The position numbers and the translations under genes were made by a program. Positions 1 through 6,370 of a DNA stretch of 13,428 nt are shown here, in pieces. Numbering within the stretch: the first letter of the stretch is position 1; each line of letters begins with the position of its first letter. This DNA comes from Bacillota bacterium (GTDB taxonomy: Bacteria > Bacillota > Desulfitobacteriia > Desulfitobacteriales > Desulfitobacteriaceae). The notes beneath the pieces are model-generated. The model was given only the letters and a program-made list of their open reading frames with translations. It searched no databases and had not been told where the DNA came from. The DNA is taken from positions 1 to 13,428 of the forward strand of contig JAJZSC010000029.1 in the NCBI GenBank assembly GCA_021849995.1, written 5' to 3'.

Positions 1-756
1 ACCAACGATATTGCCCAATGTTACCGGAATTAAATTGTTAATGACAACAGAGCTTACCGTCAGGCTTCCGGTTTTAGCACCGAGAGCTGCAACCGCTGCT
101 GGGCTTGCTTTCAAGAATAAGCCAGCTGCCAGGTAATACATATTCGCAACACTATTTTCGAAACCACTGGTTATAAAGAGCATGATCGGGAAGAAAATAC
201 CTAATATTTTACCTGTCACATCCTTAGCCGCATACGCCATCCAAACGGCAAGACAGACAAGCCAGTTGCACATTACTCCGCGAAAGAAAGCCTCACTGAA
301 GGTCAAATTGACCTTTGAAAGTGCTATCTTTAGAGCATAGGCTCCGCTCATATAATCATTAATCTTCCATAAACCAGATGCATTCATCATCCATGCCAAC
401 AAAACAGCGCCTATAAGGTTACCTGTAAACACCCAGAGCCAGTTGCGAAGTAGTTGTTTTGCGGTAATCTTTTTCTCAAGAAACCCGACCCACAGTAAAA
501 CATTACCTAGGAAAACTTCCCCTCCACAGATCACCACCATAATTAATCCGGCACCAAAAATAATCCCTGCCAAAAAGCGTCCTACACCCACAGTACTGAA
601 ATCGTGAACAGCCATCGTAGATGCTTCAGCAGCAAAGCCTATATACGCCCCTGCCATAATCCCTAGTATAATCATTTGCGAGATACTCATTTGAGCTTTT
701 CGGATACCAGTGTTCAGTGCATTGTATGGGATTTCCTTGGGCGTATAGCACTCCAA
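1..756 (-). CDS. Formate/nitrite transporter (FNT) family channel, 3' end cut by window
   Basis: This is a membrane channel of the FocA/FdhC/NirC family, which passes formate, nitrite or similar small anions. The reading frame runs open to base 1, giving 252 codons and no stop, so the last part lies outside the window. Family signatures seen are TPKEI near the start, GLWKINDY, the segment ITSGFENSVANMYY and, at the window edge, NLIPVTLGNIVG. Several hydrophobic spans of about 20 residues alternate with short polar loops. No ATG lies upstream of codon 25; the best start is TTG at 756, which has AGGTG eight bases upstream, and an in-frame TAA lies shortly before it. The gene starts 39 nt after the fhs stop, which suggests co-transcription and makes formate the likeliest substrate. 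Direction of transport cannot be told from sequence. Confidence 0.9.
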   Translation of the reverse strand, partial: MECYTPKEIPYNALNTGIRKAQMSISQMIILGIMAGAYIGFAAEASTMAVHDFSTVGVGRFLAGIIFGAGLIMVVICGGEVFLGNVLLWVGFLEKKITAKQLLRNWLWVFTGNLIGAVLLAWMMNASGLWKINDYMSGAYALKIALSKVNLTFSEAFFRGVMCNWLVCLAVWMAYAAKDVTGKILGIFFPIMLFITSGFENSVANMYYLAAGLFLKASPAAVAALGAKTGSLTVSSVVINNLIPVTLGNIVG

Positions 757-795
757 TTCTGTAACACCTGCCCTTAATAATAAAGTTTAGTGCTA

Positions 796-2463
796 TTAGA
801 ATAGCCCTACAATTTTTCCTTCACTGTCAATATCCATTAATTCTGCAGCTGGTCGCTTCGGCAAACCAGGCATAGTCATGATTTCTCCGGTGATGGCAAC
901 TAAGAAGCCTGCTCCTGCTGCAACTCGCACTTCCCGAACTGTAACAGTGAAACCAGACGGTCTGCCTAACTTGCTAGCATCATCACTTAAGGAATACTGG
1001 GTCTTAGCCATGCAAATTGGGGTCTTATCATAGCCAAGTGCTGTTAACTCATCAATTGCTTTTGAAGCTGCAGGTGTGAAATTGACATCATCTGCTCCAT
1101 AAATTTCTCTGGCAATGATTTTGACTTTATCTCTAATCGGTAATTTTTCATCGTATAAGAATTGGAAATTACTTTCCTTTTCCATCGCCTCAATAACTTT
1201 CTTGGCGAGCACTTCTCCACCTTCACTACCCTTAGCCCAAACTTCAGAAAGGGCTACTTGTGCGCCTAGCTCGTTGCACTTTTGTTCTACAAATTTGAGT
1301 TCTTCTGCTGTATCTGTTGGGAAAGCATTGATGGCTACAACAACCGGAAGACCGAACTTACCAATGTTTTCGATATGTTTGCCGAGATTTACAAAGCCCT
1401 TATTTAAAGCAGCAATGTTTTCTGTACCAAGATCAGCCTTAGCTACACCGCCGTGCATCTTCAAGGCGCGTACGGTTGCCACTAAAACAACTACATCTGG
1501 TTTTAAACCTGCAAAACGGCATTTAATATCTAGGAACTTCTCTGCGCCCAGATCTGCTCCAAAGCCTGCTTCAGTTACCACGATATCTGCCATTTTAAGA
1601 CCATATTTAGTTGCCATTACACTATTACAGCCATGGGCAATGTTCGCAAAGGGGCCTCCGTGAACAAATGCCGGAGTATTTTCAAGGGTTTGAACGATGT
1701 TCGGTTTAATGGCATCTTTGAATAACATGGTTAAGGCGCCAGCAATTTTAAGATCTGCCACTTTAACAGGTCTGTTGTCATAGGTGTAAGCAACGATAAT
1801 TCTGCTGATACGTTCTTTCATATCTTCAAGGTCGCTGGCCAGACAAAGAATTGCCATCATTTCTGAGGCTACTGTGATGTCAAAGCCACCTTCTCTGGGA
1901 ACACTGTTAGCCTTTCCTCCGAGTCCAAGGACAATATTCCGTAAGGCTCTTTCGTTTAAATCCATTACTCTTCGCCAGGTAATGCGGCGAGGGTCAATTC
2001 CGAGTTCGTTGCCATGGTGAAGATGGTTATCTAGTACTGCTGCCACTAGATTGTGGGCAGTGGTTATAGCATGGAAGTCTCCAGTGAAGTGCAGGTTGAT
2101 ATCTTCCATTGGAACTACTTGAGCATAGCCGCCGCCAGCTGCTCCACCTTTTACGCCAAAACAAGGTCCGAGGGAAGGTTCTCTTAAAGCAATTGCAACC
2201 TTACGTCCTAAACGTCTAAGGGAATCTCCGAGTCCAACTGTTGTTGTGGTTTTTCCCTCTCCTGCTGGAGTAGGGTTAATCGCACTTACCAATACAAGTT
2301 TACCATTAGGATTGTCTTTGAGTCTGTCCCAGGCTTTAAGGGATACTTTTGCTTTGTAGTTTCCGTAGAGCTCAAGCTCACTAGCGCTTAGACCAAGTTC
2401 TGAGGCTACATGAGTTATGGGCTTCATTTCCGCCAATTGGGCTATTTCAACATCGCTTTTCAT
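796..2463 (-). CDS. fhs: Formate--tetrahydrofolate ligase
   Basis: The enzyme makes 10-formyl-THF from formate, THF and ATP in the cytosol. It is the entry step of the methyl branch of the Wood-Ljungdahl pathway and also works in reverse in purine fermenters to yield ATP and formate. The 555 residues match the full family length. Visible motifs are the P-loop PTPAGEGKTTTT at about residues 64-75, EPSLGPCFGVKGGAAGGGY at about 95-113, the aromatic/acidic NLHFTGD segment at about 123-129, and GGPFANIAHGCNS in the middle. The start ATG follows AGGAGGTAG at a good distance. It lies 25 nt downstream of the folD stop and 39 nt upstream of the FNT channel start, so the three genes probably form one operon. 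Nothing in the protein looks damaged. Confidence 0.98.
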   Translation of the reverse strand: MKSDVEIAQLAEMKPITHVASELGLSASELELYGNYKAKVSLKAWDRLKDNPNGKLVLVSAINPTPAGEGKTTTTVGLGDSLRRLGRKVAIALREPSLGPCFGVKGGAAGGGYAQVVPMEDINLHFTGDFHAITTAHNLVAAVLDNHLHHGNELGIDPRRITWRRVMDLNERALRNIVLGLGGKANSVPREGGFDITVASEMMAILCLASDLEDMKERISRIIVAYTYDNRPVKVADLKIAGALTMLFKDAIKPNIVQTLENTPAFVHGGPFANIAHGCNSVMATKYGLKMADIVVTEAGFGADLGAEKFLDIKCRFAGLKPDVVVLVATVRALKMHGGVAKADLGTENIAALNKGFVNLGKHIENIGKFGLPVVVAINAFPTDTAEELKFVEQKCNELGAQVALSEVWAKGSEGGEVLAKKVIEAMEKESNFQFLYDEKLPIRDKVKIIAREIYGADDVNFTPAASKAIDELTALGYDKTPICMAKTQYSLSDDASKLGRPSGFTVTVREVRVAAGAGFLVAITGEIMTMPGLPKRPAAELMDIDSEGKIVGLF

Positions 2464-2488
2464 TAATTTCTACCTCCTATAATTGTTC

Positions 2489-3346
2489 CTATAATTGGGT
2501 ACGTGCTGCCAGCATAGTGTTGTGTAATAACATGGCAATAGTTAAAGGTCCAACTCCGCCTGGTACTGGGGTGATAGCGCCTGCGACAGGAGCTACGTCT
2601 TCAAAGTCGACATCGCCGACCAATCCGCTCTCAACTCGGTTGATTCAAACATCGATTACAATCGAACCTGGTTTTACAATATCTTTGGTTACGTAGTTAG
2701 GTCTACCAATTGCAGCAACTAAGATATCTGCTTCTCTGGCCACAGCTGCAAGATCTTTGGTTCTAGAATGACAGATTGTAACTGTTGCGTTTCTAGCTAA
2801 CAAAAGTGCAGCCATTGGTTTACCAACAATATTGCTTCGTCCGATAACTACTGCTTTTTTCCCTTCTACGGAGATATTGTATTGTTCCAACATCTTAATA
2901 ACACCATAAGGTGTACAAGGAACAAGCCCTTCTTCTCCAATGAAAAGCTTACCAGCATTAATTGGATGGAAGCCATCGACATCCTTTAGTGGATTGATTG
3001 TATTGAGTACTGTATCGGTATCTAGATGTTTTGGCAGGGGTAATTGAACCAAAATACCATGAATTTCTTTGCGTTCATTTAAGTTATTTACAACCTCCAG
3101 AAGAGTTTCCATTGAAGTCTCTTCGGGAAGAGCTATAACTTCTGAGTACATACCAATTTCTTCACAAGTTTTCTTTTTCTTGTTTACATAAACTTTGGAT
3201 GCTGGATCACTTCCAACAATCACGACGGCCAAGCCAGGCTTAATTCCATGATCCCGAACGAAAGCCACTACTTCATCCTTGATCTGCTCCCTAATCTTAG
3301 CTGCTACCATTTTTCCGTCTAAAATTCTGTTAGAATCAACTGACAT
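2489..3346 (-). pseudogene. folD: Bifunctional methylene-THF dehydrogenase/methenyl-THF cyclohydrolase, interrupted by an in-frame TGA
   Basis: FolD interconverts 5,10-methylene-THF and 10-formyl-THF, the step next to Fhs. The start ATG at 3346 follows AAGGAGGATG. Seen motifs: Tyr53 and Lys57 in YVNKKKK (catalytic pair), VQLPLP at 100-105, DVDGFHP at 122-128 and the nucleotide-binding GRSNIVGKP at 169-177. Codon 234 is TGA (2645-2647) directly after VIDV, where the family has Gly in IDVGINR. Translating on in the same frame gives INRVESGLVGDVDFEDV, then TPVPGGVGPLT, the second FolD signature, and stops at TAG 2489-2491. The full frame is 285 codons plus the stop, normal FolD length, so one GGA-to-TGA base change explains everything. 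The truncated 233-residue product would lack the C-terminal helix region and signature. It may be a true nonsense mutation, a sequence error, or readthrough; the sequence alone cannot decide. Confidence 0.85.
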
Positions 3347-3372
3347 TACTCATCCTCCTTTATTATCTAACC

Positions 3373-3402
3373 TATCACTAACGTATCTTTTCGTTAGCGA
3401 TA
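3373..3402 (-). promoter_or_regulatory. Hairpin in the folD 5' leader
   Basis: Two 11-base arms (3373-3383 and 3392-3402) flank an 8-base loop. In DNA one pair is mismatched, but in the minus-strand RNA it becomes a G-U wobble, so the transcript forms an uninterrupted 11-bp stem. It ends 26 nt before the folD ATG. There is no T-tract after it, so it is not a simple terminator. It could stabilise the mRNA, bind a regulator, or be a DNA operator for the nearby IclR protein. Confidence 0.5.
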
Positions 3403-3464
3403 AATAAGAATCTTGAATCCATATTCCGCTATTTCAAAATTCCTTAATGACTCCCTATCTTTTC

Positions 3465-3481
3465 GTATCATATTATGGTAC
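3465..3481. promoter_or_regulatory. 17-bp near-palindrome just downstream of the folD promoter
   Basis: GTATCATA-T-TATGGTAC has 8-base arms matching at 7 of 8 positions around a central T. It falls about 18-34 bases after the predicted folD transcription start, a place where a bound repressor would block transcription. IclR-family proteins bind short palindromes of this size and iclR is the divergent neighbour, so it is a candidate operator. The match to IclR is inference. Confidence 0.35.
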
Positions 3482-3505
3482 AATGTGCTATATCGTGATA
3501 CTATA

Positions 3506-3534
3506 ATTATACATTGACTTAATTTAGCTTTCAA
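3506..3534 (-). promoter_or_regulatory. SigmaA-type promoter for folD-fhs-FNT
   Basis: On the minus strand TTGAAA (3529-3534) and a consensus TATAAT (3506-3511) are separated by exactly 17 bp. Transcription would start near 3499, leaving a leader of about 150 nt before folD that contains the near-palindrome and the hairpin. Confidence 0.65.
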
Positions 3535-3566
3535 GATTGTAAATATAGAAAATTGCTTCTTATCTA

Positions 3567-3650
3567 AACAAAAACAAAAACAAAAAAGTAAATGTAATGA
3601 ACAAAAAAGCTGCACTCGCGTGCTCACGCGTCTCCGCGAAATCGGTTCAC
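3567..3650. other. A-rich tract followed by a GC-rich patch in the folD-iclR spacer
   Basis: From about 3567 the plus strand has an AAAAAC-type run, then from about 3609 to 3650 a patch much richer in G and C than the rest of the spacer. The patch includes a short hairpin, CGCGTG-CT-CACGCG (3617-3630). It directly abuts repeat copy A but is not present beside copy B. An open frame with a good GGAGGAG site (3394-3657, minus) starts at the repeat edge and crosses the patch. It overlaps the folD promoter and has Cys/Phe-rich, non-protein-like composition, so I do not call it a gene. Confidence 0.4.
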
Positions 3651-3720
3651 TCGGCATCGGTCATCTCCTCCGTTTAATTTTCATGCTTTTTGGTGGCACA
3701 TCTGTGGCATGAAGGTCTGA
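3651..3720 (+). repeat. Copy A of a 70-bp dispersed inverted repeat
   Basis: This segment matches the reverse complement of 10883-10953 at 68 of 71 aligned columns (two substitutions and one single-base indel). The match stops sharply on both sides. On the minus strand it contains GGAGGAG followed seven bases later by ATGCC, like a leader ending just after a start codon. It also holds two TGGCA words 11 bp apart (3694-3698 and 3705-3709). Copy A lies immediately upstream of the iclR -10 element. Its origin is unknown. Confidence 0.9.
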
Positions 3721-3726
3721 TATACT
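3718..3726 (+). promoter_or_regulatory. Extended -10 promoter for iclR
   Basis: TGATATACT fits an extended -10 element (TG-n-TATACT), giving a start about 25 nt before the iclR ATG. There is no good -35 hexamer at 16-18 bp. The TGA comes from the end of repeat copy A and the TATACT from unique sequence. Confidence 0.4.
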
Positions 3727-3757
3727 AACAAATTAGCAGCAAGAGAGGTAGAAAGAA

Positions 3758-4528
3758 ATGAATAAAACTGTTATACAATCTTTATCCAGAGCTATAGAAG
3801 TATTGAAATGTTTCGAAGATGCTGATGAGCTTGGTGTAACCGAAATCAGTAAAGCCATTGGGCTTCATAAAAGTACAACATTTAATATCATCACCACTCT
3901 GGAACTGCATAGATTCCTCGAGAAAAACGAGAATACGGGAAAATACCGCTTAGGTATTGAACTGTTTAGAATGGGAACGAAAGTAAAATCAGACTTTCGC
4001 AATATATCCCTTCCCTACTTGGAAAAGCTTGCGGCTGAATTTAAAGAGACTGTCAACCTGGTGGTGAGAGACGCAGGACATGTACTTTACCTGGAGAAGA
4101 TTGAAAGTCCACACTCTATGCGTATCAGTACTATGGTAGGAGGACGTCTTCCTATTAACGCTACTGCTGTAGGGAAGGCTATCTTGTCAAGTCTGCCGGA
4201 TAATGAGGTATTGGAGGAAATTAAAAACTTTACCTTCAAAAAATTTACTGATTACACTATCTCTGATAAAGATGAGCTCTTGGAATATATTAAGAAGGTG
4301 CGGACAACTGGTTATTCTGAGGATTTACAAGAATTGGAGCCTGGGTTAATGTGTGTTGCAGCACCAATATATAATCATACCGGAAAAGCTTTCGCTGCTA
4401 TCAGTGTATCTGGACCAACCTCAAGAATGGACGAGGAAGTCAGGAAAAATATCGGCAGATTCCTGATAAACGTAACCGACGAGATCTCGAAAAAACTGGG
4501 TTATAAGTCAGCACTAACTAAAATTTAA
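3758..4528 (+). CDS. IclR-family transcriptional regulator
   Basis: A 256-residue DNA-binding regulator of normal IclR length. Residues about 6-60 form the winged helix-turn-helix (SLSRAIEVLKCF, then VTEISKAIGLHKSTTFNII). Residues about 72-250 form the effector-binding domain with GRLPINATAVGKAILSSLP at 129-147, Cys199 and ISVSGPTSRM at 215-224. The ATG is preceded by AGAGGTAG. It is the only plus-strand gene here and is divergent from folD-fhs, so autoregulation and control of the folate operon are likely options; control of the glycolate-type operon on the other side is also possible. IclR relatives such as AllR and KdgR sense glyoxylate/pyruvate-type acids, but the ligand here cannot be read from sequence. 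Confidence 0.93.
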   Translation: MNKTVIQSLSRAIEVLKCFEDADELGVTEISKAIGLHKSTTFNIITTLELHRFLEKNENTGKYRLGIELFRMGTKVKSDFRNISLPYLEKLAAEFKETVNLVVRDAGHVLYLEKIESPHSMRISTMVGGRLPINATAVGKAILSSLPDNEVLEEIKNFTFKKFTDYTISDKDELLEYIKKVRTTGYSEDLQELEPGLMCVAAPIYNHTGKAFAAISVSGPTSRMDEEVRKNIGRFLINVTDEISKKLGYKSALTKI

Positions 4529-4533
4529 TATAG

Positions 4534-4568
4534 AAAAACTAAGAGGCGCATACCCGCATGCGCCTCTT
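4534..4568 (-). terminator. Rho-independent terminator, mainly for leftward transcription
   Basis: A perfect 11-bp stem (4541-4551 with 4558-4568, AAGAGGCGCAT/ATGCGCCTCTT) and a 6-base loop are followed on the minus strand by AGTTTTT. It lies between the convergent ends of iclR and the response-regulator gene. On the plus strand it is not followed by a good T-run, so for iclR it is weaker. Confidence 0.8.
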
Positions 4569-4595
4569 AACTATTCAGGATCAATATGTTATTAC

Positions 4596-4740
4596 CTACT
4601 TTTCCTTTTCTTTTGCACCATTCAGATTTTCCATGTCATTTAATGGAACTACAAATGGAACCACGAAGCAATGAAAATTCTTAACATCTTAGGTGGCATA
4701 AGTGCATCTAGGCTGCCGCCTGCGTTCAAAGCTTGACGCC
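4596..4740 (-). pseudogene. Possible eroded tail of a lost gene
   Basis: After the response-regulator stop, two minus-strand frames read like one protein broken by a frameshift. One frame, overlapping the regulator's last codons, gives NAGGSLDALMPPKMLRIF followed by IASWF. The next gives CFVVPFVVPLNDMENLNG, then AKEKEK and TAG (4596-4598). A hydrophobic stretch followed by a charged tail resembles the end of a membrane protein, and the stop lies 28 nt before the terminator hairpin. Each piece is only about 30 codons, so chance is quite possible. Confidence 0.2.
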
Positions 4741-6336
4741 AGCCAAGATTTCTTTATCCCTATATTTTGCTTCTTGTGATGCTATTGCCGAAATTGATTG
4801 CTGTGGTGACATCCCGAAATGCTTTTTATATACAGTACTAAAATAACCTGAATTTTCGAAACCGACTTTCTTAGCAACTTGAGTCACTGAAAACTTACCA
4901 GTAGCTAATAAACTCTGGGCATGTTCCATCCGAACTCTTATTACATAGGATGCAAAACTTTCTCCGACATTTTTTTTGAACATTCGGCTAAAATAACTTG
5001 GACTTAAAAAAAGCTTACTGGCAATCTGATCAAGAGTAATGTCTTCTTGATAGTTTTGACGAATATAAGCTGCTGCCCATTTTATAGATTGTTCAGTTTG
5101 AGTTTCATTTTCCAGACAAAGGAAACGATTAACGCTTTCAATTAATTCAAATAAGATATATTCTAGTTCCCCGTAGCTTCTTACTGCCGCAATCCTCTCT
5201 AAATATTGTTGGGTAATTAATCGAGCCTCTTTTTCAGGAATAAACTGCTCCGATAAGGCCATCAGAATAGCATTAACTATTTGATTTGCTACAGCAATCA
5301 CCTGTTCAGGGGAAATAAATCGATCCGAAACATTACTGAAAGCTTCTTTTATCTCTTCCTGGGCTTTATCCACCCTTCTTTCCAATAAGCGATTCAGGAC
5401 CGTCTTTTCCACAGATAAGACACTAGGTAAGTAGTCCTGAACTGATCCTAATTGAGCCAACAAGAAAATTCCGGGAACCCTCCAAAACAATGCTGTTTTA
5501 CGAAGCTTGTCAGCGCTATCGAAAGCCGAAGGTATATCACTTTGCTCATTAATAGGAACAAGACCCGCATATATCTTAATTTCTTGATCATGCTTATAGG
5601 TTTCTATCGTTTTAGTTTGAACTTGCTGAGTTTTCTCATCCCATACCTCAACAAATCCCACCACATCACCCGAGGGGAGGATTTCGCATAGTCCAAAGCC
5701 ACTATTATCTTCAATTCCTTTCGCCAATAAGTCCCTTAATCCTTCCTCTGTTAAGATCTCTCCCTTCTTATCACAAAAAGTTGCTACAAGTATGCCCTTA
5801 AAATCAAGGGTACTTAATCCCAGCACACTTTTTAGATTTGCAGGGATTGAGTCTGTCCTTCCAGCTGTGATAAGATCCAGCATTACTTGACGTTTTAGAA
5901 GCGGCTTCATTTTTTCTATATTTTCTTGGGTGTTATTCATTTGGTGATGGGCAAGTCTCTGCTTCGACGCTGCTTCAATACCTTTTTTTAAAACATCGGC
6001 AAGTACTTCAGGTTTAATAGGTTTGAGGAGATAATCATCTACATCAGCCCTTACAGCTTTTTGAGCATATTCAAAAAGCTCAAAGGCAGTTAATAAATAG
6101 ACATTAGTGGATGGATGATCCCTTTTAATAATACTCGCAGCAGAAAGCCCGTCCATTAATGGCATATGAATATCCAAAATTACAAACTCTGGAGAGTGTT
6201 CATTGACTAAATTAATTGCCTCTTCCCCGTTTTCAGCTTCCCCACAAATACATAATGGCAATTTGAAAGTGTTAATAACGTAGCGAATAAATTTAATTTC
6301 GGTTGGCTCATCATCTGCAATTACTATTTTGTACAT
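4726..6336 (-). CDS. Two-component response regulator, receiver plus AraC-type DNA-binding domain
   Basis: A 536-residue cytosolic regulator of the YesN type. The receiver domain covers about 1-120, with acidic residues Asp8/Asp9, phosphoacceptor Asp55 in VILDIHMP, Thr83 and Lys105. A middle region of about 300 residues has no domain I recognise. The C-terminal AraC domain covers about 418-516 with two helix-turn-helix units (ITLDQIASKLFLSPSYFS and VTQVAKKVGFENSGYFS). The start ATG is preceded by GGGAGG. It begins 34 nt after the kinase stop, so kinase and regulator are a cognate pair. AraC-type regulators usually bind direct repeats and activate; the glcD upstream region is the natural target. 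No key residue is missing. Confidence 0.95.
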   Translation of the reverse strand: MYKIVIADDEPTEIKFIRYVINTFKLPLCICGEAENGEEAINLVNEHSPEFVILDIHMPLMDGLSAASIIKRDHPSTNVYLLTAFELFEYAQKAVRADVDDYLLKPIKPEVLADVLKKGIEAASKQRLAHHQMNNTQENIEKMKPLLKRQVMLDLITAGRTDSIPANLKSVLGLSTLDFKGILVATFCDKKGEILTEEGLRDLLAKGIEDNSGFGLCEILPSGDVVGFVEVWDEKTQQVQTKTIETYKHDQEIKIYAGLVPINEQSDIPSAFDSADKLRKTALFWRVPGIFLLAQLGSVQDYLPSVLSVEKTVLNRLLERRVDKAQEEIKEAFSNVSDRFISPEQVIAVANQIVNAILMALSEQFIPEKEARLITQQYLERIAAVRSYGELEYILFELIESVNRFLCLENETQTEQSIKWAAAYIRQNYQEDITLDQIASKLFLSPSYFSRMFKKNVGESFASYVIRVRMEHAQSLLATGKFSVTQVAKKVGFENSGYFSTVYKKHFGMSPQQSISAIASQEAKYRDKEILAGVKL

Positions 6337-6370
6337 AATTAAACCTCCCGAACCCTTAGAATCAGAATGG

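Noticed and set aside
1115..1663. 182-codon plus-strand frame opposite fhs
   Set aside because: It is antisense to a highly conserved full-length fhs, with no ribosome binding signal and no recognisable domain.
2645..2647. UGA as a sense codon (glycine code or selenocysteine)
   Set aside because: The response-regulator and HAD genes in the window use TGA as their stop, glycine is coded by GGN everywhere, and no convincing SECIS-like stem follows. Readthrough is not excluded but recoding is not supported.
3394..3657. 87-codon minus-strand frame with a good GGAGGAG site
   Set aside because: It crosses the folD promoter and a low-complexity A-rich run, has a Cys/Phe-rich unprotein-like sequence, and its start lies inside the repeat. 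I treat it as a by-product of the repeat.
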